A stretch of DNA of 64,000 nucleotides from TK10-74A sp965263065 (GCA_965263065.1 CBDHGH010000003.1:2232001-2296000); one strand, 5' to 3'. Counted from the first letter of the stretch, positions 42,636 through 51,864 are shown. The notes: generated by a model from the letters alone, not told the origin. Numbers and translations are program-made.

Positions 42636-43790
42636 CTAGTCGAGATCGTCGGCGGCAACCGCGTCCCACCGGTCCGTCTCGTCGGCGTCGACCTCGATGG
42701 CGGCCTCGCGTACCACGGCGTGCCGCTCGCCCCCTGGCCGCCGCGCCAGGTCGCGGAGGGACGTCTCGCCTACGCGGGGGTGTTCGCCCGTCTCGGAGGC
42801 GCCCGGGGAGAGGCGTTCCGCTTCGGCGGACGTGATCGCGCCCTCGGCGTGGGCCCGCAGCACGAGCCGGCGGAACAACGACGGCGACTCGCTCGCCGTG
42901 TACGGAACCGGCTCCTCGCGGTGCCAACCCCGACGACGGAACTGCACGTTCAACGCCCGGTAGAGGTCGTCGCTGATGATCTCCAGGTCGCGGGCGCGCC
43001 GGATCCAGCCCTGCATGCTGAGCCCCCAGCGCTGCTTGAGGAGGCCGAGTTCATCGATGCTGAGGTTTCGCCGGCGTACGCCGAGCTCGCGCCGGGCGGC
43101 CTCCGCCGGCACCAGGAACGACGCGGCGAAGCGATGCGCGAAGCGCTCATCCTGCTTCGCGTCGCCACTGCTCTTCATGACAAGGTGCCCCAGCTCGTGC
43201 GCGGCGTTGAAGCGCAGGCGGTCGGGCGGCGCCTGCGCGTCGAGGACGAGAACCGGCGTCGATCCGGCCCAGCCGGAGAGGCCGTCGAATCCCCACGCCT
43301 CCGGCCAAGTGAGCACCGCCCCGCCACGTTCCTCGATCAGGCCAATGAGGTTGTCGACGGGGCGGTCGCCGAGGTTCCAGCGCATGCGCAGCGTCGCGGC
43401 CGCGTAGTCGCAATCCGCGAGGTTGCGCACGGCGATCGGGCCGGGGAGGTCGTGCCGCTCGTCGAAGTGGAACATCGCCCGCAGGCGGAACTCGCTCTCC
43501 AAGCGCTGGGCCGCGACGGCGGTGACTCGCTCCTGGCGAGCCTTACTGAGCTTCGCGAGCTTGCGAAACGCCTCCCAGCGGATGTCGACCGCGGGCTCAG
43601 TCAGCAGCGCCGACGTCCGCACGTTGAGCGCCGCGGCGATCTCCGAGAGCCGCCGCGGCGGCGGCTGCGACGCCCCGCGCTCGTACTTCGACAGCGCCTG
43701 CTTCGAGATCGGGCGCTCAAGCCTCCCGGCCAAGTCGTCGAGCGACAACCCCGCCGCGACCCGCGCTTCCCGCAGTCGCTGTCCCAGCAT
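42636..43790 (-). CDS. XRE HTH fused to ImmA/IrrE-type metallopeptidase
   Basis: A 384-residue fusion. The XRE-type HTH is at residues 4-60 (LREARVAAGLSLDDLAGRL...ISKQALSKYERGASQ). The peptidase domain has the zinc motif HELGH at 198-202 (FNAAHELGHLVMK) and Arg/Ala-rich helices behind it. ImmA/IrrE peptidases cleave phage or stress repressors, and fusions to HTH often act as antitoxin-like regulators. The C-terminal ~110 residues are a less conserved extension. It precedes mazF without a gap. An inverted repeat at 43833-43851 may be its operator. Confidence 0.88.
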   Translation of the reverse strand: MLGQRLREARVAAGLSLDDLAGRLERPISKQALSKYERGASQPPPRRLSEIAAALNVRTSALLTEPAVDIRWEAFRKLAKLSKARQERVTAVAAQRLESEFRLRAMFHFDERHDLPGPIAVRNLADCDYAAATLRMRWNLGDRPVDNLIGLIEERGGAVLTWPEAWGFDGLSGWAGSTPVLVLDAQAPPDRLRFNAAHELGHLVMKSSGDAKQDERFAHRFAASFLVPAEAARRELGVRRRNLSIDELGLLKQRWGLSMQGWIRRARDLEIISDDLYRALNVQFRRRGWHREEPVPYTASESPSLFRRLVLRAHAEGAITSAEAERLSPGASETGEHPRVGETSLRDLARRPGGERHAVVREAAIEVDADETDRWDAVAADDLD

Positions 43791-43832
43791 CGGCGCACCG
43801 TCCCCGCCTGTGCGACGCCCGCCACACCGCCT

Positions 43833-43851
43833 CGTCAACGATGAGTTGACG
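43833..43851. promoter_or_regulatory. Palindrome CGTCAAC-GATGA-GTTGACG upstream of the XRE-ImmA/MazF operon
   Basis: A 7-bp inverted repeat with a 5-nt spacer, 43 bp before the ATG at 43790. It shares the GTCAA/TTGAC half-sites with the operator at 16667-16703 but has a different spacing. The neighbouring CTAGCGACTAG (43868-43878) is another short palindrome. It is a likely binding site for the XRE domain of the adjacent gene. Confidence 0.6.
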
Positions 43852-43993
43852 ATCTTTGAACTCTCTCTAGCGACTAGTCTACCACGCCGGACGCGCGCCT
43901 ACGCGGGGCGAAGAAGGCAGGGCTGACCACGCCCCGTGGGAGTCGCTGTCGACTACCCCGAGAACGAGCCCGCAATACAGGGACTCGCGTCGG

Positions 43994-45301
43994 TTAGCAG
44001 ACTGGCGGCAGGCTGCCGAGGGGCGTGTCTCCGGTGTCGATGGCCTCAAGCCTGTCGGCCAACCTGTCTAGATCGCGGGCGTGCATGCGGACCTCTTCTT
44101 CGCTGATGACGCGGCACTCGATGTCCGCGATGGTCTCGACGCCGTCCCGAGGCTGTGAACCGGTTGCGTCGTAGAAGAGAAGGGTGCTCCCTCCGTACAT
44201 CCAGTCGGCCTGCAGGCCAGTCGGATGACGAGATTTGAAGCCAGCGAAGGTTGGGAGGTCACTGTGGTTGGAGTCTTTGGACTCCTGTTGTGACACGATG
44301 ATCACCGCGAGACCCAACGACGACGGTCCCAGCCCCCAATCCCCGTGACCGGGGCTTGTTGACCCGGGGCCGCGTTCACGTATCTCAGCGCCCCGTCTGC
44401 GAAGCCGCTCCAGCCCGGGGAAGTGGTAGTAGCAGTCGACGAGCGCCTCGACCAGATAGGGCATGAAGGTCGGATACGGGGTGTTCCCTTTGCTCAGGTT
44501 GGCACCCCGCAGACCGCTGACCTCTGGCAGCATGGTCGTGGGCTCGGCGTAGAACTTGGCCTCCTGGTAGGCGCCGCGCTTGCCGCCGTAAATGTCGGCG
44601 TAGGTGCCCAAGATGTGCCGGATGTGAGGGGCAGCGGCGCCAATGGATGTGAGGCTCGCAACAAGCTGACATCCGCCGAATCGAGATTCGATCTCGGTTT
44701 GGTGCTGGGAGTCCAGAGCGTCATAGAGCTCGACTAGGTCGTGTGTTCGCGGCTGTTCGCCCTTCGAGCGCAGAATAAAGGCCTTCAACACCAGCTCGGC
44801 TGCGGTAACCAGCAATAGCAGGGACGGCATGACTTCGATGAGCGTGTTCGGCAGCCGCCCCGGCTGCAGGAGCACCCGGTGCTGCTTCAGATATTCCTTG
44901 GCAAAGTCCGCCATCAGGTCAGGGTCGCCGTGCCGGTCGATGACTCCGCCAGCTTGGATCCTGGCCTCGTGCAAGGGCCACAAGACGCCCTGCTCCTCGC
45001 TGTGCACGAAGCCATAGCCGACGAACGGGCCCCTGGTGCTCATGTCAGGCCACAACGATATGTGTCCCCTTCGGAGCCCATCGGAAGCGGGCTTGCCTTC
45101 GTTCCCTAGATGCATGAAGTGCGAGAAGCTCGGGCGATTCAGTCCCTGGATCCGGAATTGGAAGTCGCTGCGGCACGGCCGACAGGACAGCACGACGACA
45201 GCCTGCTGCAGCTCCCTGAGATGCGGTACGCCCAGACGGAACCGACTGATGGGGTCAACCTTCAGGTCTTCGCTCCCGCACTTCGGGCATGCGACGCTCA
45301 T
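43994..45301 (-). CDS. Zinc-ribbon protein with HEPN-like helical domain
   Basis: A 435-residue protein of unknown family. The N-terminus has a four-cysteine zinc ribbon (VACPKCGSEDL and LSCRPCRSDF). About residues 165-205 (LLLLVTAAELVLKAFILRSK, then THDLVELYDAL) look like a HEPN-type helical segment with the LK and HDL features of the family. The C-terminal half is uncharacterised. Base composition is clearly lower in GC than the window average. It stands alone between the XRE-ImmA/MazF pair and the tRNA genes. A conflict or RNA-binding function is a guess. Confidence 0.65.
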   Translation of the reverse strand: MSVACPKCGSEDLKVDPISRFRLGVPHLRELQQAVVVLSCRPCRSDFQFRIQGLNRPSFSHFMHLGNEGKPASDGLRRGHISLWPDMSTRGPFVGYGFVHSEEQGVLWPLHEARIQAGGVIDRHGDPDLMADFAKEYLKQHRVLLQPGRLPNTLIEVMPSLLLLVTAAELVLKAFILRSKGEQPRTHDLVELYDALDSQHQTEIESRFGGCQLVASLTSIGAAAPHIRHILGTYADIYGGKRGAYQEAKFYAEPTTMLPEVSGLRGANLSKGNTPYPTFMPYLVEALVDCYYHFPGLERLRRRGAEIRERGPGSTSPGHGDWGLGPSSLGLAVIIVSQQESKDSNHSDLPTFAGFKSRHPTGLQADWMYGGSTLLFYDATGSQPRDGVETIADIECRVISEEEVRMHARDLDRLADRLEAIDTGDTPLGSLPPVC

Positions 45302-45448
45302 GACGTGCCCTTCCAGGCTGGGCCAAGCGACGATCTAGAGCCGACTACCCCAAAGCGTAGTATGCCCCGACCCCCCACCTCCCAACACCGAGTCGTAGAC
45401 CGCCCGCGCGTCCGACTCCGCGCGGCGTGCCTCCTCGACGGGATCAGG

Positions 45449-45562
45449 ATGGTCATGGGCAAACAGATCGCATCCGACGTGATCGAGGAGCCCGACGAGG
45501 CGCCTGCGGAGTACGAACTGGTGCAGGAAGACAGTCTGGTGTCGGAGGACGTCACGCTCTGA
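45449..45562 (+). CDS. Small acidic protein (37 aa), doubtful
   Basis: An ATG at 45449 (or 45455) opens a short frame coding MGKQIASDVIEEPDEAPAEY and an acidic end, with a purine-rich GGGATCAGG before the start. Such acidic short products occur between tRNAs and other genes by chance as well. No homologue is known to me. Confidence 0.3.
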   Translation: MVMGKQIASDVIEEPDEAPAEYELVQEDSLVSEDVTL

Positions 45563-45639
45563 CCACTCGCGTCGGTCCCGCCCGTGGCGCGTTACCGGCC
45601 TCGACGCCCACCCCCACCCCCACCACCGACCACGAAAGC

Positions 45640-45715
45640 TGGCTCCCCGGGCAGGACTCGAACCTGCGACCTAGCGGTTAACAGCCGCTCGCTCTACCAA
45701 TTGAGCTACCGGGGA
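45640..45715 (-). tRNA. tRNA-Asn (GTT)
   Basis: Full cloverleaf on the minus strand: acceptor TCCCCGG/CCGGGGA, D-arm TAGCTCAATTGGTAGAGC, anticodon loop CTGTTAA with GTT, and GGTTCGAGTCC in the T arm. CCA is encoded. Confidence 0.95.
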
Positions 45716-45725
45716 ATGTGCCTGC

Positions 45726-45799
45726 TGGCTGCCGAGCCAGGGTTCGAACCTGAACTGAGGGATTCAAAGTCCCTCGTGCTACCATTACACCACTCGGCA
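45726..45799 (-). tRNA. tRNA-Gln (TTG)
   Basis: Cloverleaf on the minus strand: acceptor TGCCGAG/CTCGGCA, anticodon loop CTTTGAA with TTG, T loop GGTTCGAACCC, CCA encoded. 10 bp from the Asn gene. Confidence 0.95.
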
Positions 45800-45865
45800 G
45801 CGACTCCCTCAACGCCCTCGCTGACACTCGGAGCACGGTCCGCACGCGCCGCGCGCGCCCGATCG

Positions 45866-45954
45866 TGGTGCCGAAGGCCGGATTCGAACCGGCACGAGGG
45901 TTACCCCTCAACGGTTTTTGAGACCGTCGCGTCTACCAATTCCGCCACTCCGGC
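45866..45954 (-). tRNA. tRNA-Leu (CAA)
   Basis: Class II tRNA with a long variable arm: acceptor GCCGGAG/CTTCGGC, anticodon loop CTCAAAA with CAA, variable arm around GAGGGGTAACCCTC, T loop GGTTCGAATCC, CCA encoded. It reads Leu codon TTG. Confidence 0.93.
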
Positions 45955-46178
45955 CCGCTCCGGCAGCCGGCCCCGGCGCAGAACCCGGCGCGGGGCCCGG
46001 CCCCCGCGCGACGGGGCGCCGAGTGCCGCAAGTATCGCAGCGCCCCCCGCCCCCGGGCAATGATACGTACGATCCATTCGGCCGGGTGGACATCGGCGGC
46101 CGGGCTTGGCCCTGCGGGGGGGGATGCGCTACTCTGCACGCAAGGACCGCACGAGCGAGTGGCGAGGGATTTTTGCAC

Positions 46179-47312
46179 GTGTCGCTCACTGCGCGCGAAG
46201 TCACCATTCTCAAAGAGGCGGGGATCACGTCCAGCGCGGCGGCGCGGCACGAGGCGGCCGCGATCGTGCTGGCGCAACCCGGGCATGATCGCCAGAAGGC
46301 CGGCACGCTGCTGGCGCACGGCTACCGGCACCAGATGCAACCGGCGTTCCACCTCATCCCTCGCGGGGAAGCGCGGGACAGCGAAGCCGAGTTCATTCTG
46401 CTGTACGAACGACTCGTCAGCGCCACCGAGGGCTTCACACGCACCGAGCCCAAGGCGTTTGTCGCGCTGCTGCGGGAGGAACCGGGGGCGCTCGTCCCGT
46501 TGCGCATGATCCTCGGCTTGACACGGCAGGAGCTGGCGGCGGTCCTCCGGATCGTCAGCAAGGAGGGGCGCGCGAGCGCGCAGACCCTGCGGAACTTCGA
46601 GCGGGAAGCGCACTCGATCCGCCTCACGGGCGCTCGCGAGCGACTGATCCGGGACATCGCCGCGGCCGTGACCGCGATCATGGAGCGGCGCATCTTGCGT
46701 GTCCCCGACGCCATCGCCGGCCACTTCCATTCCAACCTCGACAAGCGCGACACGATCAACGGCTGGCGCAGCGTCGCCGCGAGCGCGGGCGGGGTGCCGT
46801 ACTCCGCCTTGCTCTACCAGCGATACGTCGGCGGTGTGTGGCGGCAGGTGCAGGACGCGCACTCGGAGAGCAAGGGCGACGCCCTGCTCGAGCGCCCCTT
46901 CACCGAACTGCTGCAGGCGCACGGCATTCCCCATCACCACACGGGCCCGGGGGCGGGCGGCGCGCTGGAGACGAAGGCGCGCTATGGCTTTGCCCCGGTG
47001 CCGGACTTCCTGATCCCGGATTCGAAACCCACCCTCGCGGTCGAGGCCAAGATGGCCGAGGATCCCGAGACCGTCGTGGACAAAGCGGACCACTTCGAGG
47101 CGATCGCGGGCGCGGCGGTCGCTGCCGGCCTGCGCCCGTGCGCGCTGATCGACGGCAAGGGCTGGGCCGGGCGAACGACCGCACTCGCCAGGATCATCGT
47201 GGCGACCGAGGGGCGCACCTACACGCTCGACACGATGGAGCAGTTGCTGGAGTTGCCGGAGGTCGCGGGCCTGCGCCGCAGCTTGCGACGCCCCATCCCC
47301 GCGTCTCGGTAG
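46179..47312 (+). CDS. Putative PD-(D/E)XK restriction-like endonuclease
   Basis: A 377-residue protein whose C-terminal third reads like a PD-(D/E)XK nuclease: Glu243 in RPFTELLQAHGI, PDF at 275-277, and EAK at 289-291 (TLAVEAKMAED). A GAGGAL glycine-rich loop sits before PDF. The N-terminal ~230 residues are helical with a segment LGLTRQELAAVLRIVSKEG that may be an HTH. The start is uncertain: GTG at 46179 or TTG at 46173, with GAGGG upstream. It lies next to the tRNA-Leu gene, without a methyltransferase. A restriction or defence role is possible. Confidence 0.6.
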   Translation: MSLTAREVTILKEAGITSSAAARHEAAAIVLAQPGHDRQKAGTLLAHGYRHQMQPAFHLIPRGEARDSEAEFILLYERLVSATEGFTRTEPKAFVALLREEPGALVPLRMILGLTRQELAAVLRIVSKEGRASAQTLRNFEREAHSIRLTGARERLIRDIAAAVTAIMERRILRVPDAIAGHFHSNLDKRDTINGWRSVAASAGGVPYSALLYQRYVGGVWRQVQDAHSESKGDALLERPFTELLQAHGIPHHHTGPGAGGALETKARYGFAPVPDFLIPDSKPTLAVEAKMAEDPETVVDKADHFEAIAGAAVAAGLRPCALIDGKGWAGRTTALARIIVATEGRTYTLDTMEQLLELPEVAGLRRSLRRPIPASR

Positions 47313-47333
47313 TCGCGATCGTCGCGGCCGCGG

Positions 47334-48374
47334 CTATCCCGTCTCGATCCCCAGCCCCACCGTCACGATGACGCCTACCAGATACCCCAGCAGGATCGCG
47401 ACGCCCGCCGCTCGCAACGCCCAGCTGCGGCGCAGCAGCCCCTCGCCCCCCGCCGACGACCACGGCATCCGATCGACCAGCGCCAGCAGCGCCAGCAGCA
47501 TCAGCCCCAGCCCGAACGCCGCCGTCACCGCCTGCTCGCTCATCGCCGCCGCCAGCAGCGGCCCCTCGTCCAGCGCGAGATCGCCCGGGAACAGCACCGC
47601 GACGTTGAACACGTTGCTGCCGAAGACGTTCCCCACCACCAGCCCCGGCGATCCACGCCACAGCGCCACGGCCGAGGTCACGACCTCCGGCAACGACGTC
47701 GCCAGCGCCACGCCCACGACGCCCACGACGCCCCCGCTGACCCCCAGCGTGTCCGCGATGCCCTCGGCCGCGCTGGGCAGGAACAGCGAGGCCACGAACA
47801 CCACCGCCGTCGCCGCGGCCAGCCGTACGACATCCGCGCGCCGCGGCCTGCGCCGCGCCGCCGTCTGCTCCGGCGCCGGGGCCGGGTCCGTCGATGCCGC
47901 GGGCGCGGGCGCGGCGGACCCCCGTCGCGCCTCCCGGAACAGCAGCAGCGACCCCGTGACGTACAGCCCCAGCAGCACGATCGCGCCGAGGCCGACATGG
48001 CCCAGCGCGACCTCGCCCGTGACAATGAAGACCAGCGTCGCCGCGCCCAGGACGATCGCGACGCCGCCCGTCAGCGCGCTCGCCCGGTCCGTCCGCACGG
48101 CCAGCGGGAAGAGCACCAGCACGACCCCGAAGATCGTCATGTTGAACATGTTCGACCCCAGCACCGTGCCCACGGCGATGTCGGGCTGATCGATCCCGGC
48201 CGCCGAGACCACGCTCACCAGCTCCGGCAGCGACGTCGCCCCGGCCAGCAGCACGGTCCCCAGCCAGAGATGCCCCAGCCCCGTCGCGTCGCCCACGCCC
48301 TCGACCGCGCGCACCAGCGTCGGGCCCGCCAGCGCGATGGCCAGCGCGCAGAGCGCGAAGATCAGGAAGTCCAT
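47334..48374 (-). CDS. CaCA-family sodium/calcium antiporter-like membrane protein
   Basis: A 346-residue protein with about ten hydrophobic helices and the two alpha repeats of the CaCA family: GATSLPELVSVVSAA then VLGSNMFNMTIFG, and ATSLPEVVTSAV then NVFGSNVFNVAVLF. A basic loop with Pro/Ala/Arg lies between them. It would exchange Ca2+ (or K+) for Na+ or H+. Its ATG overlaps the last base of the CNNM gene stop (TGATG), so the two are a unit. Confidence 0.92.
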   Translation of the reverse strand: MDFLIFALCALAIALAGPTLVRAVEGVGDATGLGHLWLGTVLLAGATSLPELVSVVSAAGIDQPDIAVGTVLGSNMFNMTIFGVVLVLFPLAVRTDRASALTGGVAIVLGAATLVFIVTGEVALGHVGLGAIVLLGLYVTGSLLLFREARRGSAAPAPAASTDPAPAPEQTAARRRPRRADVVRLAAATAVVFVASLFLPSAAEGIADTLGVSGGVVGVVGVALATSLPEVVTSAVALWRGSPGLVVGNVFGSNVFNVAVLFPGDLALDEGPLLAAAMSEQAVTAAFGLGLMLLALLALVDRMPWSSAGGEGLLRRSWALRAAGVAILLGYLVGVIVTVGLGIETG

Positions 48375-49699
48375 CAGTCGTCCCGCCCGGCGCCGGCGCC
48401 GCTGTCCGACTCGGCCGTGTCCTCGGCGTCCGCCGGGTCGTCCTCCAACTCCAACTCCGATTCCGGTTCCACCGCCACCAGTCGCACCCGGCGCGCGTCG
48501 GCCGCCATCACCGTGAAGCGATAGCCCCCGTGCGATACCCACTCGCCCCGCGCCGGCATGTGCCGCAGGTGCGCCAGCACCAGACCGCCCACGCTCTCGG
48601 CCTCGGCGTGCGAGAGGTCCGCGTCGAGCTCCTGGCCCAGGGCCCCCAGCGCCCGCTGGCCCTCGACGTACAGCCGGCCGCCCACCCGCACCGGCACGTC
48701 GCTGCGCGGCGGGCCGCTCTCGCTGCGGATCTCGCCCACGACCTCCTCCAGGATGTCCTCGAGCGTCACGATCCCCGACGTCACCCCGAACTCGTCCACC
48801 AGCACCGAAAGGTGCGACCCGCTGTGCTGCATCGTCTCGAGCACGCGCGCCACCGGCGCCCGCTCCGACTCGAACGAGACCTCGCGCATCAGGTCGCGCG
48901 CGCGCTGCGGCTCGCCCCGGCCGCTGGCCTGCGCCGCGCTGACGTCGCTGACGTGCACGAAACCCACGATCTCATCCAGCGACCCCTCCTGCACCAGCAG
49001 GCGCAGGAAGCCCGACTCGGCCAGCGCCGTCGCGACGTCGGCCAGCGGCGCATCCTCCTCCACCGCCACGATGCTGACGCGCGGCGTCATCACCCGGCGC
49101 ACCTGCTGCGTCGGCAGCGCCAGCGCCCCCAGCAGCCGCGCCGACTCGTCGCGCTCGAGCGTCCCCGTCTCCTCCCCCAGCCGGATCGCCGACCGCAGCT
49201 CGCCCAGGCTCAGCGCCGCCCGCGACTCACCGCGCTCGCCCACGGCCGACAGCAGCGCCCGGCTGATCCCGTCGAGCACCGACACCACCGGCGTCGTGGC
49301 GCGCGTCCAGCCGCGCAGCGGCCAGGCGTACGCCCGTGCGACCGCGAAGTTGTGATGCAGCGCCACCGTCTTCGGCCCGACCTCGCCGAAGATCACCAGC
49401 AGCACCGTCACCAGCAGCGTCGCCGCGAGGACGCCCGCGCCTCCGTCGACGATCTGCGTCGCGATCGCCGTGCCGACCGCCGCCGCCCCCGTGTTCGTCA
49501 GGTTGTTGCCCAGCAGGATCGACGACAGCAGCCGTCGCGGCGATTCCAGCAGCCGCTCGACGCGGCGCGCGCCCGGCACGCCGGCGCTCAGACGCTCCGC
49601 CACCTGCACCCGCTCCAACGACAGAAACGCCGTCTCCGCGCTCGAAAAGAACGCGGATAGGAACAGCAGCGCCACCAAGATCAGGAAATAGACTTCCAC
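48374..49699 (-). CDS. CNNM/CorC-type (HlyC/DUF21-CBS) transporter
   Basis: A 441-residue protein: DUF21 membrane domain with four helices (LILVALLFLSAFFSSAETAFLSLERV through LLVIFGEVGPKTVALHH), a CBS pair near residues 200-330 (MTPRVSIVAVEEDA and SHLSVLVDEFGVTSGIVTLEDILEEVVGEI) and the C-terminal CorC_HlyC domain. The last ~40 residues are acidic. The family is linked to Mg2+ or other divalent-cation transport. It is co-translated with the CaCA antiporter. Confidence 0.93.
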   Translation of the reverse strand: MEVYFLILVALLFLSAFFSSAETAFLSLERVQVAERLSAGVPGARRVERLLESPRRLLSSILLGNNLTNTGAAAVGTAIATQIVDGGAGVLAATLLVTVLLVIFGEVGPKTVALHHNFAVARAYAWPLRGWTRATTPVVSVLDGISRALLSAVGERGESRAALSLGELRSAIRLGEETGTLERDESARLLGALALPTQQVRRVMTPRVSIVAVEEDAPLADVATALAESGFLRLLVQEGSLDEIVGFVHVSDVSAAQASGRGEPQRARDLMREVSFESERAPVARVLETMQHSGSHLSVLVDEFGVTSGIVTLEDILEEVVGEIRSESGPPRSDVPVRVGGRLYVEGQRALGALGQELDADLSHAEAESVGGLVLAHLRHMPARGEWVSHGGYRFTVMAADARRVRLVAVEPESELELEDDPADAEDTAESDSGAGAGRDD

Positions 49700-49912
49700 C
49701 GCAGTTCTCCCTGCCCGAGCCGCGTCGGCCGCGACCGCCGACCGTCGCGATCACCGTACCCAGCCCGCCCCCCAGCGACCAATCCACCGCCGCCGTGCGC
49801 GCCCCACCCGATCCATGGGTAGTGCTGCAGCCCGAATCGTCGCCCGGGCGCCGGGAGACCAGCTACACTGTGACGACCGGTGCTACGATCGCCACGCGGG
49901 AGGCGGACTGAG

Positions 49913-50293
49913 ATGGTTGCCACGCACGAAGACCAGCACGAGGCGATCGACGCGACGCTCGCCGATCACGACAGCCAGCTCGGGCTCCTTCGGCGGAATC
50001 TCGATCGGCAGTTCCAGGAGATCATGAAGATCTCGCTGATCATCGGTGCGCATACCAACACCCTCGCCGAGCACTCCGCAATCCTCGCCGAGCACTCCAC
50101 CATCCTCGCCGAGCACTCCGCAATCCTCGCCGAGCACTCCGCAATCCTCGCCGAGCACTCCGAGCGCCTCGAACGGATCGAGCAGCAGCTCAGGGAGATA
50201 CAGAAGGTGTCGGCGACTGTTGATGAGCACTCCGAGCGTCTCCAGCGGATCGAGGACAAGCTCGACCGGGCGCTCGGCCTGGACGCGGGCTGA
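49913..50293 (+). CDS. Heptad-repeat coiled-coil protein (AEHSAIL repeats)
   Basis: A 126-residue protein. Residues ~45-85 are five near-perfect 7-residue repeats AEHS(A/T)IL coded by 21-bp tandem DNA units at 50063-50161. They are followed by ERLERIEQQLREIQKV and another SERLQRIEDKLDRAL coiled coil. The repeats give a regular heptad helix. Function unknown; it resembles a small structural or multimerising protein. Confidence 0.72.
   Translation: MVATHEDQHEAIDATLADHDSQLGLLRRNLDRQFQEIMKISLIIGAHTNTLAEHSAILAEHSTILAEHSAILAEHSAILAEHSERLERIEQQLREIQKVSATVDEHSERLQRIEDKLDRALGLDAG
50063..50161. repeat. 21-bp tandem repeat, about 4.7 units
   Basis: Unit CTCGCCGAGCACTCCGCAATC (third position differences in one unit). 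Repeat number probably varies among strains because slippage keeps the frame. Confidence 0.85.
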
Positions 50294-50577
50294 CCGCGAC
50301 GGCGGCTCACAGCTGACGAATCACTGCCACGCGCTGGCGCTCGACATCGTCTGGTCCAGTTGGCGACGCTCCACAGGACGCTCGCGTGGCCCGCCCCCCA
50401 CAGACCAATCGGACCCTGCCGTGCGCGCCCGTCCGGCCTCTGGACATCCTCGTTGCAGGGGAATAGCGTGATTTACACTTCAACGCCGCAGCCTGCTCAG
50501 CGCGGGTTCCCGCAGGTGGGCAGGCGGAATCATACCTCCATTCATCGTGGCGTTGAGCAGCGGGAGAGGACCATCTC

Positions 50578-51780
50578 ATGCGTGTGTTCACCGGCAAATG
50601 GCCTGTCTTCACCGGCAAATGGATCATCGTGCTCGCCCTGCTGGCGGCGTTCGCGCTGCTGGCCGTGGCCTGCGGCGGCGGCGATGACGAAGAGGGCCCA
50701 TTCCGCGTCGGCGTGATGGAATCGGTCACCGGCCCGGGGGAGACCTACGGCACGGTGGCGGTGCGGGCCAAGGAACTGGCCGTGGCGGAGATCAACGCCG
50801 CCGGCGGCATCAACGGGCGCATGCTGAAACTCGTCGTCGAGGACTCCAAGTGCAACGCCCAGGACGCCATCACGGCCTACAACAAGCTGACCGACGTCGA
50901 CGGCGTCAAGATCATCCTCGGCACGTCCTGCAGCGGCGCGATGCTGGGCGCCGCGCCGCTCGCCGAGGCCGACGGCGTGGTCATGTTCTCCGGCCTGGCG
51001 ACCAACCCCGACATCGCCGACGCCGGCGACTACATCTTCCGCACCGCCATGAACGACGCCCAGCTCGGCATCGACACCGGCAACGTCCTTTGGGCCGACG
51101 GCATCCGCACGGTCGCGACGATGACCGAGGCCACCGACTACGCCGAGGGCGTGCGCCGAACCAGCGTCGCCCAGTTCGAGAGTCTGGGCGGCGAGGTCGT
51201 GGCCGAGGAGCGCTATGCCTCCGACGTCACCGACTTCCGCACCCAGCTCACCAAGCTGATCGGCGAGAACCCCGACGCCATCCACATCGCCGCGCAGGCC
51301 GAATTCTCTGGCGGCACGATCGTCAAGCAGCTGCGCGAACTCGGCTACGACGGTCCCATCTACACCGAAGTGGTGGTCATCGGTGCGACGGCCCTCGAGA
51401 TCGCCGGCGACGCCGCCAGCGGCGTGAAGGCCATCACCGCCGACCTCGACCCCGCCAACGACAAGGCCCAGGAAGTGCTCGCGAACTTCCGTGAGCGCTA
51501 CGACTACGTCACGCTGCCCTGGTACATCGGCTCCGCCTACGACGACATCTACATCACGGCCGAGTGCCTGGGGCGCACCGACGACGACCAGGACGCGGAC
51601 GGCTTCCGCGACTGCCTCTACGACATCACCTGGAGCGGCGCGATCGGCGTCAACTACACCTTCGACGACGACGGCGAGATCGTCGGCTTGGCCAACGTCG
51701 TCGTCGAAGTGCTGCCGCTCGCCGATCGGACGGAGGACAATCAGGGCTACCGGGTCTTGGGCCCGGCGCCGTCGCAGTAG
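50578..51780 (+). CDS. ABC transporter substrate-binding lipoprotein (branched-chain amino-acid type)
   Basis: A 400-residue periplasmic-binding protein. The signal WIIVLALLAAFALLAVAC ends in a lipobox Cys at about residue 32. The two-lobe domain shows FRVGVMESVTGPGETYG, EINAAGGINGRMLKLVVEDSKC and VKIILGTSCSGAMLGAAPLAEADG typical of LivJ-like receptors. The start peptide contains the near-duplication VFTGKWPVFTGKW. It opens an operon with livH, livM, livG and livF, and the substrate could be amino acids, amides or urea. Confidence 0.95.
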   Translation: MRVFTGKWPVFTGKWIIVLALLAAFALLAVACGGGDDEEGPFRVGVMESVTGPGETYGTVAVRAKELAVAEINAAGGINGRMLKLVVEDSKCNAQDAITAYNKLTDVDGVKIILGTSCSGAMLGAAPLAEADGVVMFSGLATNPDIADAGDYIFRTAMNDAQLGIDTGNVLWADGIRTVATMTEATDYAEGVRRTSVAQFESLGGEVVAEERYASDVTDFRTQLTKLIGENPDAIHIAAQAEFSGGTIVKQLRELGYDGPIYTEVVVIGATALEIAGDAASGVKAITADLDPANDKAQEVLANFRERYDYVTLPWYIGSAYDDIYITAECLGRTDDDQDADGFRDCLYDITWSGAIGVNYTFDDDGEIVGLANVVVEVLPLADRTEDNQGYRVLGPAPSQ

Positions 51781-51864
51781 GCGCGGTCACATGCGCCGCC
51801 GGGCGACGCGCGGGACGCCGCCGCCCGGCGAGCCACGCGCGTCGCGGCTGACTTCGGGGGACAC

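Noticed and set aside
40818..43844. 1008-codon plus-strand frame across the CoA transferase, MazF and XRE-ImmA genes
   Set aside because: Spans three genes with intact motifs on the other strand; no domain and extreme composition.
50063..50161. CRISPR or VNTR locus unrelated to a gene
   Set aside because: The 21-bp units keep the frame of a coiled-coil gene.
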